A stretch of DNA of 64,000 nt from JAAYZQ01 sp034428935 (GCA_034428935.1 DAOUHB010000155.1:1-64000), one strand, 5' to 3'. Shown: positions 43,195 to 52,050, numbered from the stretch's first letter. Notes: a model not told the origin generated them from the sequence alone. A program made the numbers and translations.

Positions 43195-44149
43195 TTGCCC
43201 GGGCTGCCCGCGCCACGCTCCTCGCGAGCGATGGGTCGCGCCCCGCCGCGAGGTGCCCCTCTCCGGAATTCTCAACGTCGATAAGCCGCCGGATATGACC
43301 TCCCACGACGTGGTAGACGTCATCCGGCGGGTTTCTGGCCAGAGGCGGGTGGGCCACGCCGGCACCCTGGATCCCATGGCCACCGGTGTGCTCCTGGTCT
43401 GCCTCGGGCAGGCCACGCGGGTGGCGGAATATCTCATGGCCGGGCGCAAGCGCTATCGCGCCAGCGTCGTCCTGGGCAGCACCACCGACACGTACGACGC
43501 CGAGGGCGAGGTCACGAGCAGCGGAGGGCGGACCGATTTCGAGCAGGCCGAGATCGAGGCGGCGCTGGCCGGCCTGTCGGGTCCCATCGATCAGGTTCCG
43601 CCGATCTACTCTGCCCTGAAGCAGGGCGGGGAGCCCCTCCACAGGCGAGCGCGAAGGGGAGAGCAGGTCGAGGTGGAGCCGCGCCGCGTGGAGATCGACG
43701 AGATCCAGCTCCTGGACTGGAAGCCGCCCGTGCTCATCCTGGAGATTGCCTGCTCGCCCGGGACCTATATTCGCTCCCTGGCCCACGATCTGGGCCAGCG
43801 GCTGGGCAGCGGGGCCCACCTGGGAGCCCTGGTGCGCCTGGCCAGCGGCCGCTTTACCCTGGAAGATGCCACCAGCCTGGAGCGCCTGGAGGAAGCGTTT
43901 CGACACGGGCAAGAAGATCAGTACCTTCTGCCCCTGGACGAGGCCCTCCTCGATTGGCCGGCCATCGTCGTCGACGGCGACGAGAAGCAGCGCCTGGTGC
44001 AGGGTCAGCCTATCCCGGCCCAGGCAAGCAAGCCGGCGGACGGATGGGCGCGAGCCTACAGCAGCGACGGCGACTTCCTGGCCATCGTGGCCTACGAGGA
44101 AGGTGCCGGGCGCTGGCGTCCGAAAAAAGTCTTCTATGCAAGTACTTGA
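43187..44149 (+). CDS. truB: tRNA pseudouridine-55 synthase TruB
   Basis: 320 residues. GILNVDKPPDMTSHDVV, catalytic aspartate in HAGTLDPMATGVLLV, YRASVVLGSTTDTYDAEG, and SPGTYIRSLAHDLG. A 25-residue N-terminal extension holds CPGCPRHAP, which is unusual. C-terminal PUA-like part after residue 255. AGGAG lies seven bases before the ATG. It overlaps nrnA by eight bases and ribF by fourteen. Confidence 0.95.
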   Translation: MADCPGCPRHAPRERWVAPRREVPLSGILNVDKPPDMTSHDVVDVIRRVSGQRRVGHAGTLDPMATGVLLVCLGQATRVAEYLMAGRKRYRASVVLGSTTDTYDAEGEVTSSGGRTDFEQAEIEAALAGLSGPIDQVPPIYSALKQGGEPLHRRARRGEQVEVEPRRVEIDEIQLLDWKPPVLILEIACSPGTYIRSLAHDLGQRLGSGAHLGALVRLASGRFTLEDATSLERLEEAFRHGQEDQYLLPLDEALLDWPAIVVDGDEKQRLVQGQPIPAQASKPADGWARAYSSDGDFLAIVAYEEGAGRWRPKKVFYAST

Positions 44150-45512
44150 CGATATTTCGCGCATTCACCTGAGCCAGGAGACCGTGCTGACCATCGGCGC
44201 CTTTGACGGCGTGCACCGGGGGCACCAGGCCCTCATCGGCGCCGTCATCGACCGGGCGCGAGCCAGCAACCGGCTGTCGGGCGTCCTCACCTTTCACCCG
44301 CATCCGGCCGTGGTCCTGGCCCCCGAGCGGGCGCCACGCTACCTGACGACGCCGGGGGAGAAGGCGGCCCTCCTCGAGAGGCTGGGCCTGGACGTGCTGG
44401 TGCTGCATCCCTTCAACCGCGAGGTCGCCTCCACGCCGGCCGAGGCCTTCATGGCGACCATCTCCGATCGGTTGCGCTTGCGGGAGCTGTGGGTTGGCCC
44501 CGACTTTGCCCTGGGCCGCAACCGGGAAGGGAACATCGACCGGTTGGGCGAGCTGGGGCAAAAGTTTGGCTACGAGCTGCACGTCGTCCAGCCTATCCTG
44601 GGCGAGGAGCTAATCATCTCCAGCAGCCGCATCCGTTCGCTTCTCCTGGAGGGACGGGTCGCCGAGGCAGCTGATCTGCTGGGGCGCTACCCCAGCGTCT
44701 CGGGCGAGGTGGTGGTGGGAGCGCAGCGAGGCCACGCCCTGGGCTATCCCACCGCCAACCTGCAGGTACGCCCCGAGCGCGCGGTGCCCGCCGACGGGAT
44801 CTATGCCGTGCTTGCCATTCTGGGCGGCGAGCGCTATCCGGCTGTGGCCAACGTCGGGGTGCGGCCCACGTTCGACAACGGCGAGCGCCTGGTGGAGACC
44901 TATATTTTTGATTTTGACCAGGATATCTATGGCTGCGACCTGGTCGTCGAGTTCGTGGCGCGCCTGCGCGACGAGTTACGCTTTACCAACATCGGCGAGT
45001 TGATCGAGCAGATGGGCCGGGATAGCGACGCTGCACGGAGCATCCTGGCCGCCGCCGGCTACCCCGGCCCGGCGTCCCTTGAGAACGGTGCCAGTTGCCC
45101 CTATCGCTTTCGCGAGGTGGAGCACACGGCCGACCGCGCCCTGTGGGTCTGGGGCGCCGAACTGCCGGCTCTCTTTGTCGGTGCCGCCCGGGGGATGTAC
45201 AGCCTCATGGATGAGGAGCTGGGCGACCGTGGCCTGGTGCCCACCCGTTGGCGCAACGTGGCCCTCGAAGCCGTCGATCGCGAGACGCTGCTGGTAGAGT
45301 GGCTCAACGAGCTGCTCTACCTGGCAGAAGCCGAGGATCTGCTGTTTGTTGATTTTCAAGTCACGTCGCTGTCCGACTCGCGCCTGGAGGCGCGGGTGGG
45401 CGGTGTCCCGGCCGGCGTCACCCGGGGGGACATCAAGGCGGCGACGTTTCACGGGCTGGAGTTGCTGCGCGATGGCGAGGGATGGTCGACCGTAATCACC
45501 TTTGACGTCTGA
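44136..45512 (+). CDS. ribF: RibF (riboflavin kinase/FAD synthetase) fused to archease
   Basis: 458 residues in one frame. Residues about 1-318 are RibF: FAD synthetase part with TIGAFDGVHRGHQALI and GPDFALGRNREGN, ISSSRIR, then the flavokinase barrel with GYPTANLQV. From about residue 322 an archease domain follows, with YRFREVEHTADRALWVWGAE and ARGMYSLM, ending in the conserved acidic metal region (LLVEWLNELLYL, FHGLELL). RibF makes FMN and FAD; archease is the guanylylation cofactor of RtcB, encoded next. No start codon with a ribosome site lies at the domain junction, so the fusion seems real unless the assembly has an error. Confidence 0.85.
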   Translation: MQVLDDISRIHLSQETVLTIGAFDGVHRGHQALIGAVIDRARASNRLSGVLTFHPHPAVVLAPERAPRYLTTPGEKAALLERLGLDVLVLHPFNREVASTPAEAFMATISDRLRLRELWVGPDFALGRNREGNIDRLGELGQKFGYELHVVQPILGEELIISSSRIRSLLLEGRVAEAADLLGRYPSVSGEVVVGAQRGHALGYPTANLQVRPERAVPADGIYAVLAILGGERYPAVANVGVRPTFDNGERLVETYIFDFDQDIYGCDLVVEFVARLRDELRFTNIGELIEQMGRDSDAARSILAAAGYPGPASLENGASCPYRFREVEHTADRALWVWGAELPALFVGAARGMYSLMDEELGDRGLVPTRWRNVALEAVDRETLLVEWLNELLYLAEAEDLLFVDFQVTSLSDSRLEARVGGVPAGVTRGDIKAATFHGLELLRDGEGWSTVITFDV

Positions 45513-45559
45513 GCCCCCTCGGCCCGCGGCGCACGCTGCAGCGCAGGAAAGGACGGACC

Positions 45560-47014
45560 ATGGTTCAGAAGTCTGATCTCGTGCGCGTTAGCGAGTATGC
45601 CTGGGAAGTTCCCAAGAGCTATAGGGCCGACATGCGTGTCCCGGCCCGCATCTATACCAGCGAAGAATTGCTGGACGCCGCCTTTGGCGACCAGACCATG
45701 GAGCAATTGGTAAACACGGCGACCTTGCCCGGCGTGGTCAAGAGGGTCCTGGTCATGCCCGATGCCCACCAGGGCTATGGGCCGCCCATCGGCGGCGTGG
45801 TTCCTACCCGCTATCCCGATGGTGTCATTTCCCCTGGTGCCGTGGGATACGATATCAACTGCGGTGTCCGCCTCATGGCCTCGGAGCTGCTTGCCGACGA
45901 AGTGAAGGACACAATCGGCGATCTCATCGGCGTGCTGTTCAACACGGTGCCCAGCGGCGTTGGCAAGGGCGGCGGCGTCCGCCGCGTGTCGGGCCGCGAG
46001 CTGGACGAGGTGATGGTCAGGGGCGCGGCCTGGGCCGTCAAGGCGGGCTACGGCCGCCAGGAGGACCTGGAGCGACTGGAGGAGGGGGGCTCGATGCCGG
46101 GCGCCGATCCGTCGGCGGTCAGCAGCCGGGCCAAGGAGCGCGGCGGGCCGCAGCTTGGCACCCTGGGCTCGGGCAACCACTTTATCGAACTGCAGCGCGT
46201 GGACGAGATTCTCGACCCCGCCGTCGCCCGGGCCTTTGGCCTCTTTGAGGGACAGCTCGTCCTCCAGATCCACAGCGGCTCGCGAGGCTTTGGCCACCAG
46301 GTGTGCGACGACTATGTAAAAAGCTTGCAGCCGGCGGTGCAAAAGTACGGCATCCAGCTCCCCGACCGGCAGTTGGTCTGCGCCCCCCTCGATTCGCCCG
46401 AGGGCAAGCGCTATTTCGGGGCGATGGTCGCCGCGGCCAACTATGCCTGGGCGAACCGCCAGTGCATGGCCCACCTGGCCCGGCAGAGCTTTGAGCAAGT
46501 GCTGGCCGGCCGGGTGAAGAACTTTGACCTCCACACGGTCTATGACGTCTGCCACAACGTGGCCAAGATCGAAGAGCACGAGGTGGAGGGCAAAATGATC
46601 AAGGTGTGCGTCCATCGCAAGGGGGCCACTCGATCCTTTGGCCCGGGGCATCCGGCCATCACGCCCGTGTACCGCGAGGTGGGGCAGCCGGTGTTGGTGC
46701 CGGGCGACATGGGCACAGCGTCCTACGTGCTGGTGGGCACCCAGACGGCCATGGCCGAAAGCTTTGGCAGCTCGTGCCACGGCGCGGGGCGCACCATGAG
46801 CCGCGCCGCGGCCAAGAAAAAGATCCACGGCGCCACACTGCGGCAGGAGCTGGAAGATCGAGGCATTCACGTCCGGGCCGGCAGCATGGCGGGCCTGGCG
46901 GAAGAGGCCCCGGCGGCCTACAAGGACATCGACGCGGTCATCGAGGTCGTCCATGGCGCGGGCCTGGCCCGCAAGGTGGCACGCCTGCGCCCCCTGGCGG
47001 TGATGAAGGGCTGA
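45560..47014 (+). CDS. rtcB: RNA ligase RtcB (3'-phosphate/5'-OH)
   Basis: 484 residues. MPDAHQGYGPPIGGV, the metal cysteine in YDINCGVRLM, GSGNHFIEL, HSGSRGFGHQV, and the guanylylated histidine in CHGAGRTMSR. RtcB joins 2',3'-cyclic phosphate or 3'-phosphate ends to 5'-OH RNA with GTP and manganese, and acts with archease. It follows the RibF-archease fusion by 47 bases. Confidence 0.95.
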   Translation: MVQKSDLVRVSEYAWEVPKSYRADMRVPARIYTSEELLDAAFGDQTMEQLVNTATLPGVVKRVLVMPDAHQGYGPPIGGVVPTRYPDGVISPGAVGYDINCGVRLMASELLADEVKDTIGDLIGVLFNTVPSGVGKGGGVRRVSGRELDEVMVRGAAWAVKAGYGRQEDLERLEEGGSMPGADPSAVSSRAKERGGPQLGTLGSGNHFIELQRVDEILDPAVARAFGLFEGQLVLQIHSGSRGFGHQVCDDYVKSLQPAVQKYGIQLPDRQLVCAPLDSPEGKRYFGAMVAAANYAWANRQCMAHLARQSFEQVLAGRVKNFDLHTVYDVCHNVAKIEEHEVEGKMIKVCVHRKGATRSFGPGHPAITPVYREVGQPVLVPGDMGTASYVLVGTQTAMAESFGSSCHGAGRTMSRAAAKKKIHGATLRQELEDRGIHVRAGSMAGLAEEAPAAYKDIDAVIEVVHGAGLARKVARLRPLAVMKG

Positions 47015-47784
47015 TGGCATCCCGCGAGGCAGAGAGTACAGCAGCCAGGGTCCCCCCGGTGGGGACCCTGGCTTTTGTCGACGCCGGCAAAGACGTGGAA
47101 GGTGCCCGGGTCGAGGGCCGCTTTCTTGCCCGCGACAATCGCTTCCGGGTGACCGTCGAGGTAGGGGGGCGGCTCCTGGCGGCCCACCTGCCCTGCTCGG
47201 GCCGCCTGGCCGAGCTGCTGCTTCCTGGGCGCCGGGTGCTCCTGGCGCGCCGCCTCGGCGCGGGGCGCAAGACGGGATACGATCTCGTCCTGGTCCAGGA
47301 CGGCGAGCAGTGGGTCTCGGTGGATACCCGCCTTCCCAATCGCCTGGTGGCGATGGCACTCCGCGATGGCCGCCTGGCGCCGCTGACCGGCTATGACCTG
47401 GTGCGGCCCGAAGTTCCCTTTGGCCGCAGCCGGCTGGACTTTTGCCTGGAAGTCGAGGGGCGGCCCTCCTGCCTGGTGGAGGTCAAGTCGGTGACGCTGC
47501 TCATCGATGGGCTGGGTTGTTTTCCCGACGCCGTGACAGAGCGCGGCCGGCGCCACCTCCTGGAGCTGGCCTCCGCCGTTGAGGCGGGCTACCGGGCCGT
47601 GGCCCTGTTCGTTGTGCAGCGCGGCGACGCCCAGGGCGTGCGCCCCCACGACGAGGCGGATCCGGCCTTCGGCCGCGCCCTGCGCGAGGCGGCGAAACGG
47701 GGTGTGGAGGTCTATGCCTACGGCTGCCGGGTAGAGCCGGACCGCGTCGAGATCGCAGAGCGCTTGCCGGTCCTGATGGCCTAG
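47014..47784 (+). CDS. sfsA: SfsA family protein
   Basis: 256 residues. OB-like N-terminus (RVEGRFLARDNRFRVTVEV, AHLPCSGRLAELLLPG) and a PD-(D/E)XK-like core with FCLEVEGRPSCLVEVKSVTL, then FPDAVTERGRRHLLEL and VQRGDAQGVRPHDEADP, all family signatures. SfsA was named for maltose gene stimulation; a nuclease-like fold is seen but the function is not settled. ATG shares one base with the rtcB stop. Confidence 0.92.
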   Translation: MASREAESTAARVPPVGTLAFVDAGKDVEGARVEGRFLARDNRFRVTVEVGGRLLAAHLPCSGRLAELLLPGRRVLLARRLGAGRKTGYDLVLVQDGEQWVSVDTRLPNRLVAMALRDGRLAPLTGYDLVRPEVPFGRSRLDFCLEVEGRPSCLVEVKSVTLLIDGLGCFPDAVTERGRRHLLELASAVEAGYRAVALFVVQRGDAQGVRPHDEADPAFGRALREAAKRGVEVYAYGCRVEPDRVEIAERLPVLMA

Positions 47785-47796
47785 CGCAGCCGGCCC

Positions 47797-48900
47797 TTAT
47801 GCCTGGTCGGGTTCGCCTTTCTGTGGGGCCGGCAACGTGGCAGCCAGTTGCTGCAGCCTGTCGGTCGCGGTCCGGAGATCGGTGGCCAGTGCCTCCAGCT
47901 CCTGTTGTGTGGCCGCCAGCAGCGCCTGGTCTGGCGCCGCCGACGTGGCTGAACGGGCACTCGTGTAGGCGCGCGCGTTGTGCACGGCGATGGCTGCGTA
48001 TTCGGCCAGGCCGTTCAGCCACTCCGCGTCGCCCTCCACAAACGGTGACTCGTCGGGCCGTCGCGCGGCCATGAGCACCCCCACGGTTTCCTGCTGCCAG
48101 CGCAGCGGGGCGGCGACCGCCGGCCCCAGGGCGCTGCCGATAAGCTCAAAAAGGGCGGGATCGCCCGGACCACGGGCGCGGATCTCGGCCTCGCCCATGG
48201 CGGCAACCTCCACCGCCAGGCCGCTGTCCACCGGCACGTCCACCAGGTAGGCCCGGGGATCGTGGGGCCCGCGAAGGGCGCGCAGGCGCAGGTGTCGCCC
48301 TTCGACCGGCAGGTAGAGGCAGGCATAGTCGGACCGCGTGACATAGATGGCTGCCTCTACGGCCCGCACGTAGACCCTCTCCAGGTCCAACTGGGCAACC
48401 AGAGCCTTGCCGACGCGGTTCAGGATGTTCATATCGCGCATCCAGCGCTCCATCTGCCGCGTCAGGGGCATCGCTTGCTCCATGTCTTCGCGGGCGGGGG
48501 CGCGGGTTGCGGCCTGCGCCGGCTGGCTGGTACGCGCACCCAGGGCCTTTTCGATGGCCCGCAGCATATCCGCCGTATCGTAAGGCTTGACCACGTAGGC
48601 CGCGGCGCCCAGGCTCAACGCCTGATGGGCTACCTGCTCCGAGCCGTAAAAGGTGGTGAGGATGACGGGGATCGAGACTTTTTGCTGGCGCAAGGCCGCC
48701 AGGACTTCCAGCCCGTCCATCTTGGGCATGTTGAGGTCCATGATGACCAGGTCAGGCCGGTCGGCGAGAATGCGCCGTAGCCCCCGCTGGCCATCCATGG
48801 CCGTCAGGACTTGATAGCCCTGGGGCTTGAGCACATTGTTGGCCAGGTGAACAATGTTCTCCCGGCGGTCTTCGACGATCAGAACGGTCTCACCTGCCAT
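47797..48900 (-). CDS. Response regulator with REC and GAF domains
   Basis: 367 residues. Receiver domain 1-120: acidic pair VLIVEDRRENIV, phosphoacceptor Asp in LVIMDLNMPKMDG, Thr in ILTTFYG, Lys in YVVKPYD, all intact. A linker with MERWMRDMNILNRVGKAL leads to a GAF domain (about 170-315) and a short coiled coil. No DNA-binding or enzymatic output is seen; GAF may sense a ligand or signal to a partner kinase. Starts with GGAGGAAG before the ATG and overlaps surE by 11 bases. Confidence 0.88.
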   Translation of the reverse strand: MAGETVLIVEDRRENIVHLANNVLKPQGYQVLTAMDGQRGLRRILADRPDLVIMDLNMPKMDGLEVLAALRQQKVSIPVILTTFYGSEQVAHQALSLGAAAYVVKPYDTADMLRAIEKALGARTSQPAQAATRAPAREDMEQAMPLTRQMERWMRDMNILNRVGKALVAQLDLERVYVRAVEAAIYVTRSDYACLYLPVEGRHLRLRALRGPHDPRAYLVDVPVDSGLAVEVAAMGEAEIRARGPGDPALFELIGSALGPAVAAPLRWQQETVGVLMAARRPDESPFVEGDAEWLNGLAEYAAIAVHNARAYTSARSATSAAPDQALLAATQQELEALATDLRTATDRLQQLAATLPAPQKGEPDQA

Positions 48901-49723
48901 GTTCTTCCTCCTCGGGGGGCTCAAGCAGGGCTTGCAGGTCGCTCAGGAGCACCCGCGACGTCAGGTCGAGGCTGATGGGGGTCACGGCGACGACGCGGTC
49001 TACCATGAGGGCATGTACGTCAGAATCGGCTTCCAGCCGGTCGAAATCCACCGAGATGCCGTAATTCAGCCGCCGCTTCTCGGCCAGGTGCGTGCGGCCG
49101 CTGTGCAGTGCGTGGAAATAGCTCTCGCGGGAAAGACGGGTCACGCGCCATACGCTCGCGGGCGTGGCATCGTCGGGCACGTCCAGCTTAAGGACATCCA
49201 CGTCGGGCGGCATCCGTTTTTCCAGGAGCTGGGCTGCAAAGTAGCGGGTGAAATGTGCCGCCGTCGAGAAGTCGATCTCTTCCGAATGCTGGCGGTGATA
49301 CATCTGGTCCGTTTCCAGGCTGGCAGCCAGCGCCGGCACCCCGTCGGCGGCGGCCTCCATGGCCGCCCCCAGGGTGCCCGAGGAGGTGACCCTGCTGCCT
49401 ACGTTTTCGCCAAAGTTGATGCCCGAGACGCATAGCGCGGGCTTGCGGGGCACCAGCTCCAGGAGGGCATGGAGCACCACCTGCGCCGGCGAGGCGTGGA
49501 TCGTGTAGGCCAAAACCTCGTGGCCGTCAACGGCACAGTCGACGCGCGCAATGACGCCTTGGTCATAAGAAAACAGGCTGCGGCCGGCGCCGGTTTGTTG
49601 TTCGAGGGGGGCCGCGACGATCACGTCGCCCAGGGGAAGCACGGCGCGGACGGCAGCGTCCAGGCCCGGTGAGCGCACACCATCATCGCAGGTTACCAGG
49701 ATGAGCGGTCGCTCGCTAGACAT
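48890..49723 (-). CDS. surE: SurE-type 5'/3'-nucleotidase
   Basis: 277 residues. ILVTCDDGVRSPG holds the metal-binding DD; the family usually has TNDDG, so the Asn is replaced by Cys. AAPLEQQTGAGRS, SGINFGENVGSRVTSSGTLGAA and VLKLDVPDDATP are further signatures. SurE dephosphorylates nucleoside monophosphates. A TATAAT at 49758-49763 (minus strand) may start its transcript. Confidence 0.88.
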   Translation of the reverse strand: MSSERPLILVTCDDGVRSPGLDAAVRAVLPLGDVIVAAPLEQQTGAGRSLFSYDQGVIARVDCAVDGHEVLAYTIHASPAQVVLHALLELVPRKPALCVSGINFGENVGSRVTSSGTLGAAMEAAADGVPALAASLETDQMYHRQHSEEIDFSTAAHFTRYFAAQLLEKRMPPDVDVLKLDVPDDATPASVWRVTRLSRESYFHALHSGRTHLAEKRRLNYGISVDFDRLEADSDVHALMVDRVVAVTPISLDLTSRVLLSDLQALLEPPEEEEHGR

Positions 49724-49757
49724 AAAAAGGGCCGCCTCCTTTACAGGATTTGGCCCC

Positions 49758-49763
49758 ATTATA
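49758..49763 (-). promoter_or_regulatory. Possible -10 of surE
   Basis: TATAAT on the minus strand, about 34 bases before the surE ATG. No good -35 is seen. Confidence 0.4.
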
Positions 49764-49825
49764 CCAGATATTTCGGGCTGACGCACCTTTCATCGTGCCG
49801 CTTCTGGCGGCCGAGGTGCCGTGTA

Positions 49826-50188
49826 TCAGGCCGCCAGCGCCACCTCGTGGTGGTTCGTCTGTAGCTCGATGAGATTGGCCAGGTCCCTGGCCGACGGGGC
49901 CAGGTGGTGCTCGCCCGATACGACGATGACCCGGCTGGTGTCGACGTCCAGGCAGAGGAGGGGTATGTCCGGCCGGTCGCGCAGGAAAGGGACGACAAAC
50001 TGGATTCTCGAGTCCATGGAATCAAAGATAATGAGGTCAGGTCCCAGAACTTTCAGCTTTTCGACCACGTCGTTCACGGAGGAATGGATTCGCACCAGTC
50101 CCAGATCGCGTCTGCCTTGCAGGCTGGCTTCAATGGAGTCAATAAACAGTGAATCGCCAAATAGGACCACGACCCTCGATTTCTTCAC
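49826..50188 (-). CDS. Small degenerate receiver-like protein (copy 1)
   Basis: 120 residues. The start VVVLFGDSLFIDSIEA and D56 in GPDLIIFDS fit a receiver fold with the phosphoacceptor kept, but the acidic pair is reduced to a single Asp (D12) and the usual Lys segment reads VIVVSGEHHL (H94, H95). There is no output domain. A paralogue with the same changes lies at 63396-63860, at the other end of the cytochrome cluster. GTG start after GGGGG. Function unknown; a phosphorylation-independent or metal/redox signalling role is possible. Confidence 0.65.
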   Translation of the reverse strand: MKKSRVVVLFGDSLFIDSIEASLQGRRDLGLVRIHSSVNDVVEKLKVLGPDLIIFDSMDSRIQFVVPFLRDRPDIPLLCLDVDTSRVIVVSGEHHLAPSARDLANLIELQTNHHEVALAA

Positions 50189-50426
50189 CTCATACCCCCA
50201 TCTTTAGGTGCACGCCGCGGGCCGTCTCGTCGCGACGGGCGCAGGACTTTGGAAGTGCCTGGCTCCCTGCTGGCACCCGTCGCTGGCCTTCCCCCGGACA
50301 TCGGTCCCCTTCACGGGAGGGTCGATGTCAACCAGCCACTGCGTACTGCCGAGAGCCAGGCAATTGGTTTGCCTGGCGGTGCGGCCCATCCGGATGCGCC
50401 GCACCGCCGATGGTCTCATTGCTCTG
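50189..50426 (-). promoter_or_regulatory. Structured 238-base leader before receiver-like copy 1
   Basis: No ORF. Strong stems on the transcribed strand: GGCGGTGCGG/CCGCACCGCC (50399-50408 with 50375-50384), CCAGGCAA/TTGCCTGG (50369-50376 with 50356-50363), and GACATCG/CGATGTC (50323-50329 with 50297-50303). The first stem follows the DUF5667 stop by about 18 bases and may terminate or stabilise that transcript. No riboswitch class was recognised. Confidence 0.5.
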
Positions 50427-51506
50427 TTACGGCTTGCCCTTGCCTCCGCTGCCGGACTGAGAGTCCCCCTGGTCTTCATTGCCGGGTCCGGCGCTGTTCT
50501 TCCCCCCGTCTTCAGAGGGCCCCGGGCCGGGCTGTTCTTCAGAGGGGCCCTGTCCGCTCGTCTCGTCCGGGGCCTCTGGCCCGGGCCCCGGACCCGCGCT
50601 CACGGGTGCGTCGCTGCCGGTGGGCGTTTCCTCGGGCTTGGGGCCTGGTCCGGCCGGCGTGTCGCCTTCGGGCTTGGAGCCCTCACCCCCCTGGGGCCCG
50701 AGGCCTGGCTGATCGGCCGGGTTTGGCATGTCTGCAGGGTCCTTGGGCACGCCGAATCGACCACGATACTGCTCACCCTGCGCTTCTTCCCTTCCCGCTT
50801 GCAGCTCTTGCCGCAACTGCTCGGTCTCGCGGGCCAGTTCGCGCAGCGGTTCTCTCTCGGTGTCGGTTTCTGACAGCCCCGCCATGGCCTGTACGACACG
50901 CCGGTGCCAGTTCTCGATCCTTGCCTGGTGCTGTTGCATAACCCGGAGTGGCGCCTGCACTTCTTCGCCCACCGTTTCCAGGGCCATGCCGACGTGCTTC
51001 TGCAGCATCTGGTTGGTCGGCTGATCGATACCCTGGCCGGTTTCCATGGTCACCGCGACCTCGTTCAGCCGCTCCTCAACGGAGTCGAGGGCCAGGTCCA
51101 TCCGGGCCTCTGGATCGTTGGTCCACTTCATACGCTGTTCGGTGACAAGCAGCTTGAGGCCGTAGAGAGGGTCTCCCGGCAGACTGCTGGCCATGACCTG
51201 CCCCGCACCAAAGAGCAGGCCCACGACCAGGACGGCAATGGTGACGCTGGCGATCATCCTGGCGGGGCCGGCCAAAGGCCAGAAGTATCCCCGGCGGCTA
51301 GTCTTGCGGTCCCTCAGTGTCGCAGCCTGGCCCAAAAAGCGCTGGCGACCGGGCGCCAGGTTGTGGGGCGCCGGGGGAGGCGGTTCCGCCAGGGCGGACA
51401 ATCGCTGCGCAGTTTGGATCAGAGGATTGAGCGGGCCCTCGACCGTTTCTCCCCGGGCTGCTCGTTCCAGAGCCTGCTCTAACTGGTTGGCTCGCTTGCT
51501 GCTCAT
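50427..51506 (-). CDS. DUF5667-type membrane protein, probable sigma-factor partner
   Basis: 359 residues. Cytoplasmic N-terminus (MSSKRANQLEQALERAARGE) of about 80 residues, one membrane helix (ASVTIAVLVVGLLFGAGQV), then an extracytoplasmic helical DUF5667 domain starting SSLPGDPLYGLKLLVTEQRM. The last 120 residues are Gly/Pro/Glu-rich with repeated GPGP and EE blocks, disordered. In Actinobacteria and Chloroflexota such proteins are encoded with ECF sigma factors and probably act as anti-sigma or signal-receiving partners. AGGAG precedes the ATG. Its start lies inside the sigma-factor gene. Confidence 0.75.
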   Translation of the reverse strand: MSSKRANQLEQALERAARGETVEGPLNPLIQTAQRLSALAEPPPPAPHNLAPGRQRFLGQAATLRDRKTSRRGYFWPLAGPARMIASVTIAVLVVGLLFGAGQVMASSLPGDPLYGLKLLVTEQRMKWTNDPEARMDLALDSVEERLNEVAVTMETGQGIDQPTNQMLQKHVGMALETVGEEVQAPLRVMQQHQARIENWHRRVVQAMAGLSETDTEREPLRELARETEQLRQELQAGREEAQGEQYRGRFGVPKDPADMPNPADQPGLGPQGGEGSKPEGDTPAGPGPKPEETPTGSDAPVSAGPGPGPEAPDETSGQGPSEEQPGPGPSEDGGKNSAGPGNEDQGDSQSGSGGKGKP

Positions 51507-52050
51507 GTCTGTTCTCCTCTCGCTCCAGTAGCTTCTGGAGGCGCTCGATGGCACGGAACTGGAGGAGCTTGATGGCGCCCTTACTCTTGCCGAGCAGCCG
51601 GCCGATCTCTTCCAGCTTTAACCCCTGGCCAAAGCGAAGCAGGATAACCTGCTGCTGGCCCGGCGTGAGCTGGCTGATGGCCTGCCGGAGCTGCTCCCCG
51701 AGGTGGCAGCGTTCCAACCGATTCAGAGATGACTCGGCATTCGCGACGATCTCTTCGTCCAGGGGCAGCTCGGTCTTTTTTGCCCGCTCCCGAAAGTGGT
51801 CCATGGCCAGGTTGTGCGCCACGCGGTAGAGCCAACCTTGAAGTTGTTCTCTCGGCGCACGCGCCGTGTCGAGCGAATCCAGGAACTTGACAAAGACCTC
51901 GCTCGTCAAGTCCTCGGCCAGTTGCACATCTCCCAGGTAGCGGTACAGATAGGCATAGATCGTAGCTGCATGCCGATCATAGATCTCGGCCAGTGCCCGG
52001 GCATCGTATTGGCGCGCCTGCTGGAGCACGGTTCGATCGCTTGCTGCCAA
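51298..52050 (-). CDS. ECF-family RNA polymerase sigma factor
   Basis: 250 residues. Region 2 (about 18-85): AEIYDRHAATIYAYLYRYLG, LAEDLTSEVFVKFLDSL, WLYRVAHNLAMDHFRE. Region 4 (about 120-178): QAISQLTPGQQQVILLRFGQ, LKLEEIGRLLGKSKGAIKLL. From residue 182 the frame runs 69 codons out of frame through the next gene; this tail is Gly/Ser/Pro-rich and may be non-functional. TTG start with AGGAG eight bases upstream. A likely self-recognised promoter lies just upstream. Confidence 0.88.
   Translation of the reverse strand: MAASDRTVLQQARQYDARALAEIYDRHAATIYAYLYRYLGDVQLAEDLTSEVFVKFLDSLDTARAPREQLQGWLYRVAHNLAMDHFRERAKKTELPLDEEIVANAESSLNRLERCHLGEQLRQAISQLTPGQQQVILLRFGQGLKLEEIGRLLGKSKGAIKLLQFRAIERLQKLLEREENRHEQQASQPVRAGSGTSSPGRNGRGPAQSSDPNCAAIVRPGGTASPGAPQPGARSPALFGPGCDTEGPQD

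Noticed and set aside
50366..50373. GGCAAACC on the minus strand in the leader of receiver-like copy 1, a hallmark of GEMM riboswitches.
   Set aside because: The second core element (GACGCAAAGCC) and the tetraloop hairpin do not follow; the sequence is the arm of a simple perfect hairpin.
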